From: Hyphochytrium catenoides
Taxonomy: Eukaryota; Sar; Hyphochytriomycetes; Hyphochytriales; Hyphochytriaceae
Reading direction: 5' to 3'
DNA length: 10,328 bases
Assembly (NCBI GenBank): GCA_900088475.1
Contig: FLMG01003022.1
Location: 1 to 10,328 of the forward strand
A program made the translations under genes and the position numbers. Below, piece after piece: positions 1 through 10,328 of the stretch (positions are counted from its first letter, which is position 1; the number at the start of each line of letters is the position of its first letter). The notes under the pieces are model-generated. The model was not told where the DNA came from. It did no database searches and saw only the letters and a program-made list of their open reading frames with translations.

Positions 1-93
1 ATCCCCAGACATGGCTTAAAGCTATAGAAGAGCTGAAGAAAGAAGAATTGGACTTGGGCTCTACGCCGTACGGGGCTGGCCCGGTGATAGATA

Positions 94-698
94 TTAATAG
101 GTGGTAGATTGATATAGTTGAACTTCTCTCTCGTTGAGAAACTTCACTCTTTCAATACTTCTTTTACAATACTGTTTGGGCTTCTGCTCTATAAACGAAC
201 CTTGAATTGTAATTTGGCCCAGGCTTCTCTCACTGCAGTTCCTCAACAACGAGATAGCAGTGGGAATAGTGTAGTCAGCAATTGTTGAAATAATCTTCTT
301 GTCGGATGCCCTCTTGTCATCTTGTAGTCAATTTTGATCGCTGTCTTTATACCTAGACATTATCTTTAATGAGATATCGGGGGAGTTTGAGTCCATCGAT
401 TTGGTGAAGGAAGTCGTTGTTGCTAATATAATAAGTCCCAACTTCATTCTCAAAGGGTAGCCCTTGATTCTTCAAGCTTTGGTATAACCTACAAGTAAGG
501 AATACCTTCGGAGCAGTCAACTCCACCATCATCGAATATGATAATCAGAGTGTATGGGGCTATTATTTTGGAGATATTTGGCAGCCCGAAGGACGATCTC
601 AATTCAAACCATGTGAAGAACGAAATTTTTTTTTGTCGTAATCTGTGAGCGAGAGGGTATGACGCGTCACGGAAGGGCAGGGTTGTTCGTGTGCTTCT
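94..698 (-). pseudogene. Unidentified broken or unusually spliced protein-coding region
   Basis: Three open segments follow each other on the minus strand, each in a different frame. The first (698 down to 489, no ATG) reads protein-like and includes FELRSSFGLPNISKIIAP and IIIFDDGGVDCSEGIPYL. The second (532 down to 353, 59 codons, starting with two ATGs) includes LYQSLKNQGLPFENEVGTYY and GLKLPRYLIKDN. The third (327 down to 94, 77 codons, no ATG) includes DKKIISTIADYTIPTAISLL and ends at TAA. The residue mix is like real protein, and the ends nearly abut, as expected if one ancestral frame of roughly 200 codons had been broken by frameshifts near 490 and near 330-355. No GT-AG intron of normal size joins the segments. 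I do not recognise the family. It could be a relic gene or transposon protein, or chance open frames. Confidence 0.35.
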
Positions 699-3600
699 TC
701 ATTGCTCAACAGGACGTTATCGTTGTTCAGCACTGTGACGTACATTGGGAATGAACAAGTCGGAGACTCAGTCTGGACTACCCTCCTTTGCTGCTATGCT
801 AGCCTTCATAAAGCCATTACCTACTACTTCGTTCGTCTCTTCCTTCTTCCACGACGCGCTAGGTTGTCACATTGGGGTCCTCCTCCTACAAGTACTACTA
901 TTCTATCTACTACCCACCTGCTGGCTTCGTCTGGGTCGACTGACAACAATAACAAACGAGAAAAGGGGACCGCCATCACTGACATTCAGATGATGATCTA
1001 GGTCTGTGGGGGAATTGGGCGCTACCTGTCGTTGCATGTACGACTATAATGAAACGAGACGACGTGAGGATTAGGCACTATTCCTTGCGCTAGAAAGCAG
1101 CGATCGTGAGGATCGCCTGGACGAGCTTATCTCTGGGATCTGCCTCCTTCTATCTTACTCCGCCAAATCCAGTAATATCTTCATCACCAAGCCCCTCTTT
1201 GGTGGTATCTGTTGTTCATCTAGCTTGAGTTCTGGAGAATGATGATGGTGGAAGGTCCAGACATTGATGTTGTTTTCTCGCTTTTTGTTCTTCAAAAGAT
1301 GTTGTGTCCACGCTTCAGATATCACCAGTGTAGCAAGCAGAGACGCACGCACGACAGACTATGTAGCTTACCATGAAAGAGATTACTACTGCGGATGTTA
1401 CGTCACGCACATCATCATGCAAATGAGTTAAGGAGTATTATATCAAAGAACGTCCTACTGCTAATGAAGAACCTCCTTCTCCTAATGAAGAACTATAATA
1501 AGCTCCTCCATGCTGTTCACCCTCCTCCTCGTCCTCATGATAATGGCTCATTTGCATCAATCATACTCTGCTAATAGGCAGAAGACGGGGCCCCATATAT
1601 CGAGAGAGACGGTTCTCCTCACATCTGCCGTCATTATTAGGTTTCCAAACAAGCAAGTCTACTGGTGGTGCTATTATTCATCTTCTACAAAGTTATGTGG
1701 AACAAGAGCAGCCACGATCCCCGATAACATTCTTGTTCGCTATTACGAGATCATCAACTACTGCCACAGGAATAGATAGTAGACCGCCGCATCACCACCA
1801 CCTAAGAAGGGAGAGCCTGACAACTCCCTGAAAGCCTTCTTCTTTTGCTCTGATTGCAAGAAAGGGGAGCGCCATCATCAACAATGAGGATGATAATGGG
1901 GAGGAGAAGCAATCCAGCCAGGTGGTTCACATAAGCATCAAGCGTCTCCTCAACTCCAACAACTGACCCGTCAACAGTCCAAGATTTAGAAAACTTTCAG
2001 GTCTAGGAGGGCGTTGTGTCTACATTTTGGCATAAGACGTATAGAAACAAGGGGTATTGGTGAACAGGAGTTTATTGAACTATTTATCGTAGCAGGCGAA
2101 ACAAGCATCAAAAGCCAGAAATACTCAAAGGTGTAGAGCCATCTGAAAACTATGGCTTCGAGAAAAGATGATGACATCTGTAGGTATTATATTAGCTTGC
2201 TTCGCGTACCGTCCATATGAAGTAGAGCGTCAGCAGTGCAGTGATTGGTGGTGCAAGAGGAACATCGTCACCGAGAGCAACACGATTTCTGCGTGGGTCC
2301 ACGCCAGGAACGAATGAATGCAAAAAGCTGACGTGGCCTTTTGGTGTTCGATAATAACGTCAGTCATCATCATGACGTGTGTGCGGACAACAATAATACT
2401 TGGTAGCCTCTAATCATGTATGCCCCGTTCATCTTCGCCGGGTCCGGAAGGGGATGACCCGATTGATCATTTTCGGTTGGGATAATACCATGCACGGGGA
2501 TATCGTGGTGGAAGCGGGTACGAGTACCCGTTTACTTCATTTTTTGTCTGCGACAAGATTCAGCGGGGAGGCGACTGGAAGACCTACTGGACCTTGTTTA
2601 GTCAACGGAGCGTCCTATTATCTTAGAGGCCGATTGGTCCGAGGACCAGACCAACAAGATGTGCTCAAGGATGTTGGGAGGAGGCGGGTAGGGTGCACCA
2701 GCATAAAGTATCACCGAGTTGACCTCATCGTCTTTACCATCTTCTTAAGGTGTCTGTGGCCTGCTGCAATCTTATGATGCGCGTCCATCATCATTTTGTC
2801 CTGGTTAGGCCTAGAGGGAACGACCTCCCGCCTGATGATTAACTCCCATAATAATACCTGGCCTAACGATACTTCTTGCTATTCTGTGGCTTCATTAGTT
2901 AGTAGCCTGATTATTATCTCCGCGGGGACGCAATAATGGTGGTGGATAATAACCTCTGTTGTTGTTTCTTTACGCACTCTATTGGAATGCCTCGGATAGC
3001 TGGTGTGGGGCTCTAGCGGAGAGGAGCTCCACAGGCAATAATAAGTTATGAAGCTGCGATCATAAAAGAGGAGAACATGATGAAAAGCACCTCGTTGATG
3101 GTACGAGAGGAAGATCTGCAAATCTTAGACATCATTACAGAGGAGCGATGATTTTCTCATCGCCCCACAGGAGAAGCACACAGCCTGCCGTTGGCACAAA
3201 GTATCCGTGTCAAGAGAAACTTACTAATGGAAATAAAAGAGATTGTGAGGGTAGTGGTGGGGCAACCGCTGGGAGGAGGAGGAGGCTGGTGGTGTTTGTA
3301 GAAGGACTGCATTTTCATGAAGGCTTACGAAAGCAGCGGAAAAGTGCCCCTTAGAAACAAGACGGGTAGATCGTCGGACACCGAGGTGCTCGGCTGATAG
3401 TTAAACTCCTCCCTTCATTGCCAAAAAGAAGCGAAACGGAGCTCACAAGGCTCGACGAGTCCAGCAGCAGGATGATCGATCGATGGGTGTTGAAGAGAAG
3501 AAGAAGACAGAAGAAGAAGGAGGATGGCAAAAAAGGAAGCTCCTCTACCGCCTTTCTGAACACTTTGGCTCACAAGTGTCATCGTTGTTCCTCCCGAGCT

Positions 3601-3800
3601 CTGATGAACCGACGGCCCGTGTCTGCTACAGATAGTACTCTCTGTAAAGGCCTGTAGGAAGGCGAGGAGGGCGAAGGTCGCTTGATGCAAGGAGGAGGAG
3701 TCAGCCAATCTTATTAGCACTTTGCTCTTTCAATAGCTTTTTACAGAAGAGATTGTTTCGGAAACATTGCGGGTCATGCCTGAAACCTTGGCTAACTAAG
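699..3800. other. Stretch without a supportable gene
   Basis: Only short open frames occur here (up to about 125 codons on either strand). None shows a recognisable domain, convincing exon boundaries or a continuation. The DNA is rich in small trinucleotide runs such as ATC/GAT and AAT/ATT, for example around 2350-2400 and 2845-2950. It also has purine-rich patches: AGG repeats near 3268-3290 and GAA repeats at 3492-3522. A near-duplicate 12-base unit, CTAATGAAGAAC, occurs at 1461-1472 and 1482-1493. I saw no tRNA, rRNA or complete mobile element. This may be ordinary intergenic DNA or heavily decayed repeat sequence. Confidence 0.5.
2515..2530. repeat. Short palindrome with 7-base arms
   Basis: CGGGTAC (2515-2521) and GTACCCG (2524-2530) are exact reverse complements separated by GA. 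It lies in DNA without a supported gene. It may be a protein-binding site or chance. Confidence 0.6.
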
Positions 3801-3870
3801 TAAAGGAAGGTGGAGGGAGAACAGGAGGTGAATGTTTCCATTCTGCAACTGAATCCTTCCTCTTTCAGTA

Positions 3871-4008
3871 CCTTGCTCTCTCTGTCTCTCCTCCCCTGCT
3901 TCTCTCTCTCTCTCTCTCTCTCGCTCGATCCCCATCTCCCTCTCTCTCTCTCTCCTTCCCCCTTCCCCCTCAGTCATTCCCGCTCTCGCTCTCGCTCTAT
4001 CCCCATCC

Positions 4009-4055
<47 letters not shown>

Positions 4056-4304
4056 GGTACGCTCCCTTCATACACATACAGTCTACAAGAAAGGAAGTGG
4101 AAGTTGGCCTTGGCAATTGGCCCATCACCTTTCTTAGGACGATCGATGTCCGTTGTTCCTCATCAGCTTCCCTTGCAGGCACTCACTACTATGTTGCATG
4201 TAAACGATCTGAGTCTCCCACTCTCTCTCTCTCTATCTTTTCTTTCTTTCTTTCCCTTCTACCTCTCTCTCTTTTTATCTTTCCTTCTCCCTTCTTCTAC
4301 CTCG
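3871..4304. repeat. CT-rich polypyrimidine microsatellite tract
   Basis: The plus strand is dominated by CT dinucleotide runs, the cleanest at 3901-3922, 3940-3954, 4009-4052 and 4219-4237. They are interrupted by short unique pieces. At 3981-3998 the hexamer CGCTCT is repeated exactly three times. The pieces CGATCCCCATCTCCCTCTC (about 3925-3943) and CTATCCCCATCCCTCTC (about 3997-4013) look like copies of one ancestral unit, so the tract probably grew by slippage plus segmental duplication. A TTTC repeat follows at about 4240-4255. The tract ends about 240 bases before the kinase start codon, so it may lie in that gene's promoter or 5' leader. The apparent open frames through it are artefacts of the Leu/Ser repeat. 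Confidence 0.9.
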
Positions 4305-4539
4305 ACCAGAGGCGACGACGCTGGACCGGAGCGGTAGCGGGAGACCATCAACAATAAGGTGGCGCGGCAGACACAGGGAGATAGAGCTCATTTGGAGCCG
4401 AAGAGAGAGTAGAGTACCGATGGAGAGCTGAAGGCGTCTTTATCTCTTTTAACTCTCCTTCCTGGGCTTAATCTGGCCTGCTGGTAGACAGCGAGAGGGA
4501 GGGTAAAGTCTCGTCCGTGCTTTGTGATCCCTCTGCAGA

Positions 4540-7238
<2,699 letters not shown>

Positions 7239-7285
7239 TAAAATCCGTGCAGACTCTATGCTTGGTCATATGTACAGTTAAAGCG

Positions 7286-7291
7286 AATAAA
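7286..7291 (+). terminator. Poly(A) signal AATAAA of the kinase gene
   Basis: A canonical AATAAA hexamer lies 48 bases after the TGA at 7236-7238. Its spacing is normal for a 3' untranslated region, and it supports exon 7 as the last exon of the kinase gene rather than part of another gene. Confidence 0.65.
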
Positions 7292-7833
7292 GCTATCAAG
7301 CATTTATAGGGCTTACAATCAGGGTTATAACAAAGGAGCTAGCAAGGTGAGTTAGAGACTTTGCAACAGCGACTTGGGACGTGTAGTCACTGCGCTGACA
7401 CAGTAGCTAGCTACGCTTCCCAATGCGATTGGAAGGGAGGACGTGGACGGATCTTGGAGCAGTGACTTCTAGTAAGGAAAGGGGTGCATTAACGAGGATG
7501 TACGGCATTAGGAGCAGCCATTAAAAGAGACGATAAACGGAGGGACTCGGCCAAAAAGAACCGTCTCTGGGTAGTGGCTATGAGTGACAGCGATACGGTA
7601 TCGCTTCCATCGCTCACAATCTGGCTGCGTCCTTAAACTGGTGCAACCGCCACCTGGCACTAGCGGCAGACGGCCAACCTCGCCAAATTCAGCTCCTTCA
7701 CTGGTCTACTCTCTTATTCTTGGCTCCCCGGCTCTATCATCAGGGAAACAGCCGCCATAGTAAGTTCTCAGCGGCCCAGCTGCCCGGCCGCTTGTTTTCC
7801 CAAAAATCTTCCTATTTGCTCGCTTCCTTCATT
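7292..7833. other. Spacer between two convergent genes
   Basis: This stretch holds the 3' flank of the plus-strand kinase and, read on the other strand, the 3' flank of the NFRKB-like gene. I see no coding region. No clear AATAAA is present for the minus-strand gene; a weak AATAAG variant lies on the minus strand at about 7711-7716. A 17-base palindrome sits at 7589-7605. Confidence 0.6.
7589..7605. repeat. Perfect inverted repeat with 8-base arms
   Basis: AGCGATAC (7589-7596) and GTATCGCT (7598-7605) are exact reverse complements around one G. It lies in the spacer between two convergent genes. It could form a small hairpin in either transcript or be a symmetric protein-binding site; chance is also possible. 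Confidence 0.7.
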
Positions 7834-10240
7834 TCAATCCTCTCCTTCTTCCTTAAGAATCCCATGCAAAATGTCTATCCGGCGGCGCTTCATCTCCTGT
7901 TTCTCTCCTTTCAGCATCACAGCCTCTTTCAGAAGTTCCTTTTCATTCGCTGGAAGCTGAGACTGCAACAATGCCTCTCTTGCTTCAATGCGGGCCACCT
8001 GCTCGTATCTCTCCCTGATGGGTGCCACAGCTTTGGACAGCTTTGGGGAGATATCAACCTTCCTCCTTCCCTGTGAGGAGAAGAGGGACTCTAAAGTGAG
8101 TAACTGGGTTTGCAAAAGGTCTAAGGGTATCTCTGGATGAAGCCAGAAGAACCGCTGAGAATCTGCGTCCATTTCAAGGAGAGGCAGTGAAGGGAGGAGG
8201 TATTGGTCTTGTGATAAGCCGTGATCAGCTAGGGTTGACGAGAGAAAGTGAAGAGCAGCTTCCACGTAATCATGTCTCTCTAAATGCACTGATATGTGTC
8301 CTTGACAAGGGAGAGCGCCAGCTCGTTTGCGGAGAAAGAGACAGAGTTCTGATGAAGAGAGACCTGCAGAGGGAAAGAGAACGAGAATTGAGACCAGATC
8401 TGTTGCTACGAGCCCTGGAGGGGTAGAGTGAAGGTGGAGAGTGGGGGCCAAGAGACGGGGAGCGCGAGCAGCAAAGAAGGCAGAGGAAATAAACTCTGAC
8501 AAAGAAAAGGTAGAAAGATGAGTAGGAGGTTAGGGTGAGACTTCTTAGACTCTGTGATAGGAAGTGTTAGAAGGTATGGAGAAATGAACCTCTCATCACC
8601 TTTCTTGTTGTCGTACTCCGCCGAGGCAAAGCACTCAGCGATCCCTAGAAAGAGAGAGCTTTGGGGATTCCTGAGATGCGAGGGCACTTGGGAGCACTGG
8701 TCCAGCATCGGTAAGTGGTCTGAGCTATCAATCCTCAACTCCGCCACCTCGCTTTTTAAAATCCCTTCCAAGCTTTCTCCCGCAGCTCCTTCTTGTCCAA
8801 AAAGCATCGAGTAGTGCACTTCTATAGCTTTTCTAACATTTCGATAGTAATTTTCTAGCTTCAACAAGTATCGCCGCCTCTGCCTCCGTACAAGGCTTTC
8901 TTTCGCGAGGGTGGCTTCGCTGGTGAGGTGTCCAGCCTTAAGCTCGTTTAAAAACTGGTCAAGAGGATTGCCAAAGTTGAAATTATCTCCAGCGAAGAGT
9001 TTTTGTAGGTTTTCTTCCACAGCTTCTACAGAGACAAGGAAGTGAGAAAGGGTCATAGGTGTGGCGCGAACGACTCCGCAGGTTATGGTTTGGGAGTGCT
9101 GAGGAGTGACTGTGGCAGGAGTGAAGTAAGTGGACGTAATGGGATTGTTCTAATGTCTACTCAGTTGCTGGAGGCTTAAACACCCGCCAAGACCAGGAGC
9201 CCCACGAGAAGAGGCAGATGAGGAAGAAGGAGCAGATGCTACTAACAAACTAGAAACCACATGAGGCTCGCGCAGGGTCTTAATGAAGTGGCGCGACAAA
9301 CGCAATAGAGGGAAAGAAGGGAACTACTGACGGGATGTGTGAGGCTCTGGCAGGAATTGGAGCAATCCTTCTCTCTGCGACTCTGTGAGAGCACTTCTCC
9401 AGGTCTCCAAAGACAGAGTTCCAACTAATGAGGTTACCCTCTCGAGGCCTAGGAATAAGTAACAGGTTACAGGTCAACACCTCTCTGAGCACCGCATTAG
9501 CCAACGCAGACGATGACCAGCGAATGAAAGAGGAGTAGCAACCTCCAAAGGGGAAGAGAAAAAGTTCATCCATGGGCCAGTAGAGGCCGAGCTAGTACGG
9601 TTAACCAAAGAGTGCACTCCGACCTGGTTACCTACCAATACCGTGAGGCAGGCTCTCCCTAGTGCCGTCATCTAGACAAATATCGCCTAGGATCTCTGAG
9701 AGAAAGGAATTTTGATAGGTTAGAGGCGGAGCAGCCGAGCACGAAGACTAAGAGTAAGCCAAATAGAGAGAGAAAGAGGACCAGGTTGCGAATGAGGTGG
9801 CTCCAGGCGCATAAAGAAGAGTGAGGGCTAGGGTAGATAGACTCGTTACTCCGCAAAAGAGATAGATTAGCCATATTATGAGACATCCAGCAGGTCTTTC
9901 GGCCGAGAAATATCTCACCTTTCGTACTTCTTCGTTTTGCGATCTGGCTCACTGAAAGGGAAATAGGACAGAAGCCGCCTAGCGTCAGAGAGCATTCCTA
10001 TTTACTCTAAAAACTACAAGCTATTTACTCTAAAAACTACAAGCTGCCCAAGAGTTTACCTAGGTACTCGTCTCCTCCTTCAAGATGACCCAGAAGGTCG
10101 ACAGTGCCATGACTCGTAGTGTCCTGACCATTCAGGAGAGCTGATCGTGGAATGAATCCCTCCTCAGACGCACTAGAATCTGAGCTAGCTAGAGACTCAT
10201 CATCTGAAAGAGCCTCCATGCTGCTCTCCTGAGCGTCCAT
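7834..10240 (-). CDS. NFRKB/INO80G-like chromatin remodelling subunit with DEUBAD domain, six exons
   Basis: This is the likely homolog of NFRKB (INO80G), an INO80 subunit whose DEUBAD domain binds and inhibits the deubiquitinase UCH37. Exons, read downwards: 10240-10060, 9951-9919, 9695-9636, 9448-9332, 9025-8600 and 8414-7834, giving 465 residues. All five introns are GT-AG and phase 1. The N-terminus (1-60) is acidic and Ser-rich. The 33-base exon 2 encodes SQIAKRRSTK, which could be a nuclear localisation signal. The DEUBAD domain spans about 90-198: TLSLETWRSALTESQREGLL (102-121) matches the NFRKB segment that begins LSxxTW and ends in QFLP, and LFAGDNFNFGNP (140-151) matches the NFRKB segment LFSGENFRFGNP. 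A Leu-rich helical region from about 274 resembles the NFRKB winged-helix-like domain, and the C-terminus is basic and helical. It is far shorter than the roughly 1300-residue human protein. Less certain points are the donor C/gtcagt of exon 4 and the exon 6 acceptor, where 8495 is an in-frame alternative. The start at 10240 is the first ATG of the open exon. Confidence 0.82.
9998..10043. repeat. Exact 23-base tandem duplication inside intron 1 of the NFRKB-like gene
   Basis: Positions 9998-10020 and 10021-10043 are identical copies of a unit beginning CTATTTACTC and ending AACTACAAG. The duplication sits a few bases after the exon 1 donor in transcript order, inside a 108-base intron, so without it the intron would be 85 bases. 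A perfect copy suggests a recent event. Confidence 0.9.
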
Positions 10241-10328
10241 ACTACCGCAAAATTAATGCCCGCCCCAAAGCCAACTGCGGCTGCGCGGCGCCGCTCTACG
10301 TTCAACTCCACCGAGGCCTTACAGAGAA
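10241..10328 (-). promoter_or_regulatory. 5' leader and proximal promoter of the NFRKB-like gene
   Basis: The 88 bases upstream of the ATG at 10240 are GC-rich at 10261-10300, with runs such as GCGGCGCCGC, then become AT-rich next to the start. No TATA box is evident. The window ends here, so the upstream limit is unknown. Confidence 0.3.

Noticed and set aside
3-107. Open frame from the left edge reading TWLKAIEELKKEELDLG before a stop
   Set aside because: Only 34 codons are visible. The sequence faintly recalls the ends of retrotransposon polyproteins, but no motif is clear and it abuts coding-like sequence on the other strand.
1510-1779. 89-codon plus-strand frame starting with a signal-peptide-like hydrophobic stretch
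   Set aside because: Only the first 20 residues look meaningful. The rest has no domain or supporting context, and a short Leu-rich start can arise by chance in CT-rich DNA.
2352-2375. ACGTCA/TGACGT inverted elements resembling bZIP (CRE-like) sites
   Set aside because: The arms are only six bases long and no nearby gene start is supported, so function cannot be argued.
2400-2777. 125-codon plus-strand frame, the longest in the left half
   Set aside because: It starts at TTG; the first ATG gives about 107 codons. No family, splice or composition support was seen on either strand.
3792-4337. Long Ser/Leu-rich and Arg/Glu-rich frames on both strands
   Set aside because: These are translations of the CT repeat, not genes.
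9668-9952. 94-codon minus-strand frame with a hydrophobic segment resembling a membrane protein
   Set aside because: Its start overlaps the 33-base exon of the NFRKB-like gene in the same frame, and the rest is the following intron, whose T-rich DNA mimics a membrane helix.

Overview
The window looks like nuclear DNA of a eukaryote, most likely a protist or alga. Both recognisable genes are split by GT-AG introns of about 100 to 340 bases, there are long pyrimidine microsatellites, and one gene ends in a canonical AATAAA signal. The two families are widespread in eukaryotes, so I cannot name the lineage; a stramenopile, alveolate or similar group would fit. The gene models below were built by hand from reading frame, splice motifs and remembered family motifs. 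No alignment was run.

Layout. Positions 1-700 hold a decayed or unusually spliced coding region on the minus strand, made of three open segments in three different frames. Positions 700 to about 3800 show no gene I can defend. Positions 3850-4305 are a long CT-rich repeat tract. Positions 4540-7238 (+) carry a seven-exon CaMK-type protein kinase. It has an N-terminus suited to myristoylation and palmitoylation, a complete catalytic domain, a short calmodulin-binding-like helix, and a serine/arginine-rich tail containing an RRAS phosphosite-like motif. An AATAAA lies 48 bases after its stop. Positions 7292-7833 form the spacer between two convergent genes and include a 17-base palindrome. Positions 10240 down to 7834 (-) carry a six-exon homolog of NFRKB/INO80G, the INO80 chromatin-remodelling subunit that binds the deubiquitinase UCH37. 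It shows an acidic N-terminus, a tiny basic exon, a DEUBAD domain, and a region resembling the NFRKB winged-helix-like domain.

The two genes face each other tail to tail. Nothing in the sequence suggests that they work together; the kinase would act at membranes in signalling and the NFRKB-like protein in the nucleus. The main points for a second look are the alternative 3' ends of the kinase, the all-phase-1 intron pattern and 33-base exon of the NFRKB gene, its FNF version of the UCH37-contacting hairpin, and the unidentified broken coding region at the left edge.
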